The translations under genes and the position numbers were made by a program. Shown here piece after piece: positions 36,099 to 46,693 of a DNA stretch of 64,000 nucleotides; within the stretch, counting starts at the first letter, position 1, and every line of letters begins with the position of its first letter. This DNA is from Roridomyces roridus (taxonomy: Eukaryota > Basidiomycota > Agaricomycetes > Agaricales > Mycenaceae): contig JARKIF010000038.1 of assembly GCA_029378245.1 (NCBI GenBank), positions 372,001 through 436,000 of the forward strand, read 5' to 3'. The notes beneath the pieces were generated by a model. That model ran no database searches. It was not told the origin of the DNA and saw only the letters and a program-made list of their open reading frames with translations.

Positions 36099-37516
36099 CT
36101 ACTCCTCATCAGAATCCTCCGAGGATACATCGACTGCCCCATTGTTTGCAGGCGCCCACAACGGTTTTCCATCCTGAAACCGATAACCCAGCCGCACATA
36201 CTCGTCATCGACCCACTCCACCACTAGATACCCCTCTATATCCAGCCCAATCTGCCCCCCCAACTTCCTCTTCAACTTTCTCTCCATCTTCCTCCGCAAG
36301 TTCGGTTGATCATGAAACGACAAATACCGCGGAGCGCAAAATTGGAACACGACTCGAGTGCAGAGCGGGTATTTGCGATTCAAGATGGCCTTCATTGATT
36401 CTGCTGCTCCCCACTGCAAGCTGTTTTCCAATAACGGAAGGAACTCGGTGGTGTAGATGTGATTGTCGGCTTGGTCGAATGAGATGCGGAAAGTGAGGGA
36501 GGTAAGGTTGGGTGCGCCTTGGAGTGCGTTGACAACGTCCAAGGCATAGCGGTCCTCGACGCCGAGCCAGATGGTGAGCGATTCGAGGGCAGTGAAGGAC
36601 GGTAATTGTTCGAACATTTGCATGATTCTGTCCTGCTCTAGATGAGTCTTTATTCAGTTGTTGCGCCCCAACTTGTACGCAAACTCACTCACCGCTGTCA
36701 GGGAATAAGGTATCGAGGAGTAGTTCACGCACCGTCGGCGCCCCAAACTGCAACAACCTCTCGGCGGATTCGAGCGAACACGGCTCGTCGCGGAACATAT
36801 CGCCGAAAGACAAGTATTTGAGGTTGCTGGGCCGCGAGGCATTCAACAAGCGGATAAAATAATTCCTCTTGCGGTCTCCAACACGGATGACAGACAAATC
36901 CTCGAGGGCCGAGAGGTCGAGCGGCGCAAAAGGAATCTGTCCGTGTCCCATCCCACGGTCCTTGTAGTCCGTTTCCGAAAAGGTGAGTGCGCGTATCCGC
37001 CCGCACGCCCCCAAGAAGTTGCAGAGCTGTTCAAAGGTGTAGTTGGACGTCTTCTTGATTCCGAACCGCCTCGCATTCGGGAACAAAGGGATAAACCCAG
37101 CTAAAATTCCCAGGTTGCCGCGCCATATCACGAGATTGACGTTCAAAAGCGGGGCGATGGGACCAACATCCGCCACAGAGGTGATCTCGTGCTCACTGAG
37201 CGCCAATTCGACTCTTTTGGGGCAAGTCGCCATTCTGGGCTCCCGGGCGACCATCTCGCGCCACTCCTGGAACCTGCCCACCCCACCAAACTCGACCTCG
37301 GAGAAGAGGTGCGGGATCGTCAGAGCCCGTATCGATTTGGACACGAGAACCAGGGAAAGCAGGGTCCCCTCGTGGTCGGCGGTGTGCTTGACAATTTCAC
37401 CAGCGACATCTTCGGGGATCGTGGACCCTGTATTAGAAGTGGTGAGAGGGGAACTGGTTGAGAGTAGATTTGAACATACACAACGTGAGCGAATCGGTCG
37501 TACTCTGGGACGCCAT
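36099..37516 (-). CDS. F-box-like/LRR-like protein, copy FBL-F
   Basis: Exons 37516-37480, 37427-36693 and 36637-36099 give 436 residues. Exon 1 (MASQSTTDSLTL) is longer than usual but ends in the same T|GG split Trp codon, giving WSTIPEDVAGEIVKHTADH. LVLVSKSIRALTIPHLFSEV completes the F-box-like part. The C-terminal domain reads EQDRIMQMFEQLPSFTALESLTIWL, then QWGAAESMKAILNRKYPLC (a variant of FPWGG...RKFPLC), LRRKMERKLKRKLG, VVEWVDDEYVRLGYRFQDG, and a short acidic tail (SSEDSDEE). It is intermediate between the tandem A/B/C type and the D/E type. Confidence 0.82.
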
Positions 37517-38672
37517 GTTGTGCCAACGCCACTGGGGAAGGTGGAGGAAGACAACAAGGACGATACTAGTGGCAAAGGAGACTTTATAATGACGCGTCTG
37601 GAACCGATTCCTTTGTTACGAGACTGTTCAAAGGACCTTTGTCCAAGGTTCATCGCATCAAGATCGATTTCGCTGATTCATACAGCACAAAGGAACAGCT
37701 GAAAATGGTCGAATAAGGCACGAGCATGACTCGGAGGGAATATCATAATATTAAAGGGAAGAGATCAGTGAAGTAACTGAAGTTGGCTAGATCAAAATCA
37801 TCAGTCACATGTGCGCGTTGCGTCGGACTTTCAAGCTGCGGATCAACGCAAATCTTCCTTTTTGGCATCATCTTTCCCTCCACGCAAGGTCGCTCAGAAT
37901 CCCTGCTGATTAGTTCCCGTATCCCGCACCCAGAGCTACTGTGGACAAGACGGATGCCGATGCCACTGCCGAAACACCGGCGGTCCGTGGACTGCGGTGC
38001 CAGAGTGACCACTGCGGCAGTGGCACTGCCGAGTGGCCCGAGTCTCAGGCTCCTCCTGCCTCGTCTTATTTGTGCCGGATCTACTATTCGGTCTTGGGAG
38101 ATCAATTGTGATCAAGGTCAGTAGACTTCTCCAGAATCGTCGAGTCGGAAGTGGGTTGCCAGGCCCCACTTCTGAATCCGCCGTATCATTTTCGAAGCTG
38201 CGGCGGGACAGCTTCTTTCAAACCGCAATTGAATTGTCCCATCTCTCCAAGATCCATTTGCCTTCAAATTGACGCCCAGCAGGTCAACTGTCGCCTGGCG
38301 CCTACAGCCCATGATTTCATTTGATGCGTCTCTCATACAGGTCATACTGCTTTGAAGCTCGGCCCATCCTCGAAATCCGAACGCATGCATGCACAGCTAT
38401 CTTGGATCAAGTTCTCTTTGGCAAATTTGACTGGGGAATCCTGATCGCACTCTGCAACACCAGCGCATCCGAGCCTCACCACCACCAGCAAAGTGAAGGC
38501 AGAAGAACGAGATACATGTAAAACAACAGAACAGTTTCGACAGCAAAATTCAACCCGACGTATGTGAACCGACCACTAGTTAACTGAGACTCGGGAATCC
38601 CACATGGATTCCAAAATCTGCCCACTTTATTCCTCTTGTAAGTACTCGAGCTTGACCATCTGAACGCACTCA
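37517..38672. other. Intergenic region, mostly duplicated sequence
   Basis: This is the FBL-F upstream region (to about 37.8 kb) and the duplicated 3' flank of TMC1 (37.87-38.67 kb). Open frames here have no paralogue at protein level and are disrupted in the other arms. No gene is called. Confidence 0.5.
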
Positions 38673-39443
38673 CTAAAGCTCTTGAAAGACTTGCGAGATG
38701 GCCTGCAGCCCAAAACGGCGCCGATTCGTACGAGGAACTTGAGCTACAAGGACATTTCAGCTTTGGATAGAAGAACTTCATCGACGCGACACATACGAAC
38801 GCAAGATGGGTCAATTGTTGGAAGCACCTCTTGGGTCTCCCTGAGTTCCTCCGATATCTTGCGTTGGCGGTCCTTTTCCGCAATGACCTTCAAGGAGCAG
38901 AGCTGTCATCGAACTCTTTTGTAGGATTATTGAATACGAACTCACCAATAATTCGGTGCGTATTCGCCGCACGTCGTCCGCACATTGGTCGATGCAGCGT
39001 CCGATATCCCGGCCGGCTCGGAACCATGCCATCCAAGTTTCCTGCTCGTTAATTGTGAGCAGTTGCTGGTTAATTTCGGACGCCCGATGCTGAGCTCTAG
39101 AAAGAAAAAATCATCTAGGTCAAAACCTGACAAGGGATGAGAGTAACGATGTCGCGTACTGCAGAAAGCGCTCCTCTAGCGCCATCAACGCTATCATGGC
39201 CACCCTCGTACAATCCGACATGGTGGCCTTCAAAATCTGTGACGTGCAGTCGATGGCGTTGACGAGTCGGCCTAATTTCTCTGCCGGCCAAAGTTGTCGG
39301 TGAGCTGCGAAGATGATTGCCCAGGTGACGACGAGGGCAAGCCCGGTATAGGTGAGTCCAGTGAGGTAGATGATAGGGACTGGAAGCAGGCGTAGCAACC
39401 AGAAAACAGTGGACGGTATCAAGGAGGATGTGTAGTCGGACAT
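38673..39443 (-). CDS. Small two-TM / coiled-coil protein, copy TMC1
   Basis: Four exons on the minus strand begin at MSDYTSSLIPSTVFWLLRLL (39443) and end at LQAISQVFQEL. The first 50 residues form two hydrophobic segments (VFWLLRLLPVPIIYLTGL and YTGLALVVTWAIIFAA). Then come WPAEKLGRLVNAIDCTSQIL and, after the first intron, a helical stretch (AQHRASEINQQLLTINEQE, WFRAGRDIGRCIDQCADDVR, EKDRQRKISEELRETQEVLP). The helix is likely a coiled coil. The last exon is basic (VPRTNRRRFGLQAISQ). No known family is recognised. Two near-identical copies (TMC2, TMC3) exist in this window. Its own upstream sequence differs from theirs (see findings). Confidence 0.72.
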
Positions 39444-41192
39444 GCTTAGCAATGGAGCTTGAGGTGAACCTGAGGTTCTGTGTAATTCCCGCCTTCCATG
39501 GTCTTTATGAACACGGAATGATCTTTAAATAAGAGCTTGACACGAGCTCACGCACTGCCACTGAGACAGTCGTCTCTCACGGAAAGAGAGATTATGTTAT
39601 TTCGACATCGGGCAGGCTCGGGTGTAAAAGAAACAATAAAAGAAAAAGATACCTCCGAGTAAGTGCTGTTAATAGAGGGTATTTGCACCCCGCCAAATCG
39701 TCGTTTTGATCTCCTTGAAACCCGGCTAACATTTCCTGAGATTCTGTATCATTTTCTGAGTTTCTCTTCTGCATCGAGTAACGTGACGGCCCGTGCGACC
39801 ACATCCTCAAACGCGTCGCTGTCCCGCCCTCGCCTTCTACCTCGCGTTCCGCTGCAACCAACGACCATACACTTGCGCGTCTCGACCCCCGTATCCATGG
39901 CCCCACTTTTACTCCAAGGATGTGTGGTCGGACATGCCTTAAGCAATGCGGCAATTGTGTACGTACTTGTTGGAATGCAGAGATCAGTGTGAGCCAGCGC
40001 TAATACCCAGTCGGTTAATCGGGTACCAAGTCGTCTTGAGTAATAAGCTGTAATAAGCAAGTCATGAACCTATGCCGTGAAACCTAGCGATTTTCTCCAG
40101 TCAGATTTACTCATTGACACCAGGGCTTGGTCGAATGAGCCTCCGGTCCGATGTACCCATCCACAGGGTTTAGCAGTGGAGCTGGTTCCATTCCTCGACT
40201 TCTTGACTAGTCTGGGTGCATTCCTCCTATGCAGGTTGCTGAGGGAAAAAAAGACCAAGTCAGTATTGCAACCGGCATGCTAGGGGGTTTCTGTACATAC
40301 ATAATTCGCAGATCAGGAGGCACCCTACTGATGCCATCACAACTTCAGACAATCAAGATTATCTTTTTGTGTCTGTTTGGTGTGATGGCCGAGTGGACGT
40401 GACTACTTGCTGACTTGACTTTCCGGGACATGGTTTGGAGAGTTCACGGGCCTGAGGCCTGTTCTGTTAAATAGGGTCTGTTGCGCGGATTCTCCAAATT
40501 TAGGTGGGAAGATATAGCAAGAGCAAGACGCCGCAATTAGGCGCTAACTTGAGAGCTTCGAATTATGTACTTGGATTGCTTGGCAGAGTCCAGCCAACTC
40601 ACAGCCGCAGGAAGTATGAGTCACATGCATGTACACGGTCACGCTAACCTCCGCGAGTGTATTGAGGAGCGAGGCTGAACGAGTTGAGTGGGAAAGAGTT
40701 GCGTCCCCGGCAGACTCTCAAGCTCTCAAGTCAATCAAATTCCCGAATCAAAAATCGGCATTACTACTAGACACTATATACTCCAAGTCGTCGTCATCGT
40801 CATCAGATATAAATACACTAGTTCTACTGGGTTCCGTCCAGAGAGGCTGTAGGTAGAGTGGTATGCGCGTCGTGTAAACTAGACTACTCTAGCTACAGAG
40901 TACATCGACAACAAACAAGAAATCGAAAGCAATTGCAAGAAACAGGACAGGAGACGATTTATACAAACCGGTTGGCGGTTGGCGGCAGTCGGGGTGGGGT
41001 CGAGCACACTGAAATAAATGCAAATAAAAATACCTGCCTTTTTCACGGTCGGTCGGTGGGTGGTCGGAATAGCGATGTGTCGAAATAGCGATGAATCAAG
41101 TTGGCTTGCCCTTGTTCTTGTACTTGCGCGCCAGCCGAAAAAAGGCGCCCTTGAATCTTGTGCAAGTCTTGCAGACAGATGCTCTCGCGCTC
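39444..41192. other. Intergenic region: inserted ~1 kb, displaced TMC leader and HSP20 3' flank
   Basis: A block at 40436-40500 (minus strand) matches the sequence directly upstream of the TMC3 start, including CCCTATTTAACAGAACAGGCC. It is ~1 kb away from TMC1. Between lies unmatched sequence with a 39-base relic of a TMC start (39912-39950, ATGTCCGACCACACATCC on the minus strand). From 40.6 kb the sequence is the duplicated HSP20 3' flank, which contains the empty site of the 635 bp element (around 40763-40768). Confidence 0.55.
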
Positions 41193-42319
41193 TCATCGAA
41201 TGGGTATCTCATGCTCATCAGCTGAAGCAGCCGGAAGGCCGCATGATATTTTCAAAACCAACACCCCATCCTCCATCGCCGCATCAATGTCTTCCGGCTG
41301 GGAACAAGGGGCAGGGAGTCGGCATAATCGAACACGCAAAAGAACGGGAACGGGACGGTCAGACAGACGGGGGCGGGATAGGACACGCACCTTTGTATCT
41401 GGTGGCACAGGAAATTTGCGCGTGAAGTGGCCGTACTTGCGTTCGCGCAGGATGCCCGTAGAGGGATTGGTGGGCGGGAAGACGGGGCGTGAATGGCCTG
41501 AGACGGTAACTTGGCGGCATCGATTGAAGATGGTGGTCCCCAGCGCGATGTGCATGTCGGCGCTCTTGATCCCCGGAACCTCGAGCAGCGCGGTGAAGAG
41601 GCGGGTGTTGGGATCATACTGGGTGTCGGCCCGTATGAGGTACCGCTGCTCTCGTGGTGGTGGTGGAATCGGTGCTGGCAAGGAGAAGGCTCCCTCGGGA
41701 ATTGCGCTCGTGGGTGATGCAATAAACGATGGCGACGCCCCTGCTGGTAACGGCACGGAATACTCGCTACAAACAGTGAACGACAGCACGCAAGCGAAAA
41801 GCAAGTAACGCACCTCAACGGCGACGTAAACGTCTGTCTTCCCATCCCTGTTGAAGCCGCAGGCGAATGGGCTTGTGGTGTATGGGTCTGACTTGGCAGG
41901 CGGGCGTGAGGTCGGTCATACGGGTGATACTGCAGGGCACGGGTCCTTGACGAAGGCCTGGTGCTCGGGCCTGCATGGGCCGTTGTTCTCAGAGTGGCGA
42001 GAATGGGCTCAATGGGCACTGGGCCTGCTGGCGGCGAGCGCCCTGGTGGATGAAGGCGTACTGGGTTGGGGTCGTGTGTCCCCCGAGGCATCGTTTGGGT
42101 GGGAACGATGTGGGTTGGCTCATCGAGCGGAGGAGGGTATAATGGCGGGTGGTCGGGCTCAATGGGTTGATGTGGGTCGGATTCGGACACTTGAGAGTCT
42201 TGCTGGAGCGGTTGCTGCTCCCATTGGGGTTGAGGGAAGCTGAGATCGCGCGGTGTGGTAGGATTGGAATATTCATCAACGGGGTACTGCTGGCCCTGCT
42301 GGCCAGGAAAGTACGACAT
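41193..42319 (-). CDS. Small heat shock protein (HSP20/alpha-crystallin) with long Pro/Gln-rich N-terminus
   Basis: Exons 42319-41814, 41766-41391 and 41297-41193 give 328 residues. Small heat shock proteins bind unfolding proteins and hold them for refolding. The N-terminal ~190 residues are Pro/Gln/His-rich and of low complexity (MSYFPGQQGQQYPVDEYSNP). The alpha-crystallin domain follows: YLIRADTQYDPNTRLFTALL, EVPGIKSADMHIALG, QVTVSGHSRPVFPPTN, GILRERKYGHFTRKFPVPPD, and after the last intron PEDIDAAMEDGVLVLKISCG. The C-terminus DEHEIPIR carries an I-P-I motif, used by the family for oligomer contacts. A start at 42352 is possible. The 3' half was copied to 53.7 kb. Confidence 0.88.
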
Positions 42320-42567
42320 GGGGGTAAAGAACAAGTCGCAAACGGGGATCAAATAATTTTTATACCCACCGAGTCACCCCCGGAAGCGGAGCCAAATGCA
42401 GAAACAATGGACACGAGGCGGGTCACACTGTGACTGATGCGCCGCTTTCACACCGCACACAATGGGATGCCAAAAAAATCGGGATTGTGTGCTATTCATA
42501 CAGTTAAGGCGTCTATGGGCAGGGTTATATACAATACGATCGCACAGACGACCATATCCAAGAAAAA

Positions 42568-43817
42568 TCAAGTCGACCTCGGGATATCAATCCCGCCGTT
42601 TACGCGCGGCGAGTCAGGGACCTCGGTGGTGGCGTCAAGATGACTCCTTGGGACGAGTTGTCCCGTCTCCGCCACGCGCCCTCCGCGCTCCACACTAGCC
42701 CGACGACTCACACTCCCGCTCCCTGGAATACTCCGTAGACTCCCAGACTCGGCCACGCGTGCACCGCTTCGTCGCATCGAGTTACGCCTGCTATGCGATT
42801 CGACGGGGGACAAAGGGGGCTCTCGATGCGGCATGTGGTACGACACCGTCGGTGATCCAAAGGACGAGGACAGAGAGGGCGGCGGAACAGACGGGTATGT
42901 CAGTCCGCGGGACGGCGCGCCAAAGGTGATGGTGCCTGGGTTAAACGACGTGGGAGGGCTGGTCAGGTTGCTGTTGATACTGATGTAGCTGCTGCTGCTG
43001 GGATTGGTCGGGGATGTGATGGGCGAGAAGGGGAATGGGGAGTCGGAGGACGAAGAGGGTGAGTGCGAGAGCGGCGTGTTGCCCTCTGAAATGTTATTGG
43101 TGCTGATACGGCGGGTTTGCGTGGGGGGACGCGGAATGGGGACACCATTAGTAGGCCTACTGGTCGGGAAATGTAGGACAGAGTGCGTCGGGGAGGAAGT
43201 GGTCGACGAGTACGCCGATTGAGGGCGCTGGTGGGTCGCCTGAGAATACGGATCGGCCGACGCAAGACCAATGAGATTGTCTACAGGTTGTCCCAGCTGC
43301 ATGCCATCAGAAAAGGCCGCGGAGAAGAGATGTGGGGACATACGCGGTTCCTGTGCTCGATGAGCTCCTCGCGATAGATTTCGTTGAGCCTGGACATTCG
43401 GACATAGTCCTTTTCCGTGTCGGCCAGACGCGCTCTGAGGGCCTCATTCTCCCTCTGAAGCGTCGCGAGCATGATTTCCGTCGATGGATCAGACGGTCCT
43501 GGAGAGCCTGAAAGACCGGCGAGCTGCTGCTGCGCGAGGCGCAGACTAGACAATTCCCTGGTGAGTCTGTTGACATGGGACTCGCTCTCGGCCTCTAGAA
43601 CGTTCTCGAGTTCAATTTTCTCTTCTCTGAGCTGCAAAAATCAAAATCGGATGAGCGTGGCGTGTGTGGGCGTAGTCTGTCTGCGGCGCACCTGCTCGAG
43701 TTTCTTGGACAAGACGTTCATGATGCGTTCCTCCTCGGCTTCGTATGCGTTGATGAGCTCCTCCTGTCTGCTCAGTGAGCTGGAAGACAGCCGTCGGATC
43801 GGCGGCGAGAGCGACAT
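42568..43817 (-). CDS. Coiled-coil protein, CCDC6-like
   Basis: Three exons read from MSLSPPIRRLSSSSLSRQEE. A coiled coil spans the first two (ELINAYEAEEERIMNVLSKK, LREEKIELENVLEAESESHV, NRLTRELSSLRLAQQQL, IMLATLQRENEALRARLADT, DYVRMSRLNEIYREELIEHR). The element LREEKIELENVLE...HVNRL resembles the repeated [23 protein letters not shown] unit of CCDC6/H4 proteins. Exon 3 (from LGQPVDNLIGLASADPYSQ) is about 250 residues of Ser/Pro-rich disordered sequence with possible phosphosites (RRASVERGGRVAE). The role is unknown; scaffold or cytoskeletal is an inference. Introns lie near 43645-43690 and 43295-43345. Confidence 0.8.
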
Positions 43818-44251
43818 TGCGGTCCAGAACAAGAGCTACATGGGTCCAACGGCTGATGTCGGCCCGTTCGGGCTTGACTCAGAAACAAAGGGCCCAGTGC
43901 GAGCATAGATCCCAGTGGCGACCCACTCGTCTTGAAGCTTCGACACCATGATAAATGCGGGCGGCAACTGAGATACATACCGACGGTCCGACGCCCGACG
44001 CCCATTATGCAAAAATGATTTTTCAAATATTGGGCTGAACGCCCCCGCGACATGCAAGATTCTTTTTGAGACTCGTTTGAGTTGCACTGCTGAAACTCTC
44101 TACAGCGCAGACCACAGGTTTTTTTTTGGCAAGATCCGGAGTGGGTCCCGGGTTACATCAGAAATCCGCTTCGGCGTTATCTAAAAGTGGCGGCAAAATT
44201 TACCGAATTGTCTCTTTGCTCTTGACCATCACCACCAGCAGCGCCGCCCAA
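43818..44251. other. Divergent intergenic region, CCDC6-like and MATE genes
   Basis: Both genes start toward this 434-base stretch, so it must hold both promoters. Open frames in it are shadows. Confidence 0.4.
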
Positions 44252-46693
44252 ATGGCCTCCTACGCCCACGCCCCCACCCCAGGGTCTCTGCCGTCCGACT
44301 ACGCTGCTGTAGCGCAATATGCTGCTCATCGGTCTGGCGGTGGAGCTCATGACGATTTCACCGACGCGGAACCCAGCAGCTCCTCCCGCCCCAGACGGCC
44401 CTCGCATCCTACTATTCCCCTTCCTGCGCGACCCACCGAAAGCACCCCTCTGCTTAACCCACCTGTTCCGAGGATCGACGAAGACAACCGGTCAGAGGAA
44501 GAGCTGTCGACAGTTGCGCTCTACCTGGCTGAACTGCGGATACTCACCAAATACTCGTGAGTTTTCGAGCGTCATAAAACGTTCCTTTTCTCAAGTATCT
44601 GCAGTCTACCCGTCTTTGGCACGCATTTGCTCGAGTACAGTCTGATCATTGCTCCTGTGCTTAGCATCGGCCACCTTTCGACCACAGCTCTGGCTGCAAT
44701 TACACTGGTGCGCTATTGTTAATACCTTCTTCAACGTCATTCATTCATTATGCCGAAATAGGGCTCGATGACCGCCTCGGTTTCTGGCTTCAGTATCTTG
44801 CAAGGGTTCGTTACCGCGCTGGATACCGTCCTTCCGTCTGCATGGACCTCATCTCAGCCGGAACTCGTGGGCCTCTGGTCCCAGCGAATGGGTACGCCGT
44901 CTCATTCCACTTTCATCTATTCCTTAATCGCGTCCCATAGCCGTCGCGATGGCTGCGCTGCTCGTGGTAAGCCCACGTTCGTAAACTTCTTCGGGCACGT
45001 AAATAACAATATCAGCCCATGTACTGGGTCTGGTTCAACGCAGAAGCCATTCTTTTGGGCCTCAAGCAAGATCCAGAAGTCGCGTACTTGGCCTCGCTGT
45101 ACCTCAAATGGGTGTCGCTCGGTCTCCCAGGTCAGTTCAAGTTCATTAAGTTGCTATTTTTGTTGACTTTTTTTGCCTTTAGGCTATGCGTTCAATCTTA
45201 TCAGCCGGTATGATGCCCGTATTGTCGTTCTTTTCTCAGCAGCTGAATGAACCAGGCGGTACTTCCAATCTCAAGGTCCGATCATTTCCAAATTCACCAC
45301 GGTTGCAAATGCTAACTACTTGGCAGGGTTATTTGTAGCTCCTACACGCGTCATCTTTATCGTCGCACCCATTAACGCGGTCCTCAACTACATCCTAGGT
45401 AATGCACTCCCCCCGCTAGATATCCGTGCTCACCGAACTGAATTAGTTTGGGGTCCCGAGTCGATCCGCCTGGGCTACATCGGAGCACCCATCGCCACCG
45501 CGTGTTCGTTCAACCTCGCATGCCTATTGAACATCATCTATGGGTGCTTTATCGCGCCCAGGACTGCGTGGCACCCGATTTCACGTCGGAGTTTTACGAG
45601 TCTCGGAGTTTTGGTTAATCTGGGGTTGGCTGGCGTTGGTGGGTTGCTTCCATTCCGAATTTTTTATGATGTAAATCTTTGGATATAGGGCAGACTGCGT
45701 CGGAGTGGTGGGCTTGGGAGCTCGTTGCGCTCGCGGCTTCTCAGTGGGTCTATCTATTATGCTTGGTTGAAGAATCGACTGACATCAGATAGACTTGGCC
45801 CTGCGGCCCTCGCCACTCAGTCCATTCTCCTCTCCTCGGCTTCGACCACCTACCAAGCGCCGTTTGCGATGAGCGTGGCGACTTCCGTTCGGTTCGTCTC
45901 GAGTTTCTTTTGCTTTTGTTTGTACAACAGGAAATTTAATGTATATGCGTAGGATTGGAAACCTCCTCGGTGAATCCAACGCAGCGCGTGCCAAGGTGGC
46001 TGCCAACACGGCGATTTTGATGGCGTTGGGTGTTGGATTGCTCTGCAGGTGCACATTTTTCCTGCTTGCATCCGTATTATTTTTTTCTGACATTTTCGCA
46101 GTGCGCTGTTTATGGTATTCCGGAATTCGTGGGCGTATTTGTTTAACGACGACCCGGGTGAGTTTAATCATAAATACTCACTGCTGTCAAGTATTCATTC
46201 ATTAACGATATTGACAATTCATTTAGTTGTCGTGAACATGGTCGCCGGAATCATTCCGCTCGTCGCGTTGTTCCAGGTATTTGACGGGACGAGTGGGGTT
46301 ACTGGGGGGATTTTGAGAGCCAAGGGTAAACAGGTGTGTGCATACAGTTTGGGCTTCCGAGTTTGTTTGGTTACTGACTGACAATTGTGTAGATGACGGG
46401 CGCCTTGCTCAATCTAAGCGCTTACTATGTCATCGGTACGCTCTCTTCTTTCCTACGCTTCTTTTTTCTGACATACGCCTCTAGGAATCCCCTTTGGCGC
46501 TTGGCTCGCGTTCAACTGGTCCTTTGGGCTGCACGGTCTCTGGATTGGGCTCACAGTTTCGCTTGTGTATTGCGCGGTGATTGGGACGTGGATTTGTGTG
46601 CGGACTGATTGGGAGAGGGAGGTGAGGAAGGTGCAGGCGAGGTTGGATGGGGAGAGGGAGGAGCAGAGGAAGGGGGGTGATGAGGAGGTGTGA
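44252..46693 (+). CDS. MATE-family efflux transporter
   Basis: This is a multidrug and toxic compound extrusion carrier of the eukaryotic type, which exchanges cations for organic substrates. The N-terminal ~100 residues are cytosolic (MASYAHAPTPGSLPSDYAAV, RPTESTPLLN). About twelve membrane segments follow over many exons: THLLEYSLIIAPVLSIGHLS, GFVTALDTVLPSAWTSSQ (typical MATE half-repeat element), MYWVWFNAEAILLGLKQDPE, YLKWVSLGLPGYAFNLISR, VAPTRVIFIVAPINAVLNYI, LGYIGAPIATACSFNLACL and GPAALATQSILLSSASTTYQ. The second half continues with FAMSVATSVRIGNLLGESNA, VVNMVAGIIPLVALFQVFDG, and LLNLSAYYVIGIPFGAWLAF. The start at 44252 is chosen over an upstream in-frame ATG (44126). The C-terminus is charged (EREVRKVQARLDGEREEQRK). 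Confidence 0.9.

Larger units (their letters stand above)
37870..41730. repeat. Arm 1 of a segmental inverted duplication
   Basis: This ~3.9 kb segment, read on the minus strand, matches 53726-57170 on the plus strand. Shared parts in order: HSP20 exons 2-3, HSP20 3' flank including the TAGTGTCTAGTAGT block, TMC gene and its 3' flank, and a block with AGTAGATCC and CGGACCGCCG near 38.0 kb. Identity is high but broken by small indels and two large insertions, one per arm. A third partial copy lies at 58.2-59.6 kb. Confidence 0.8.

Noticed and set aside
41252..42352. 366-codon minus-strand frame across HSP20
   Set aside because: It reads through the first intron and continues in the wrong frame; the spliced model gives the full alpha-crystallin domain.
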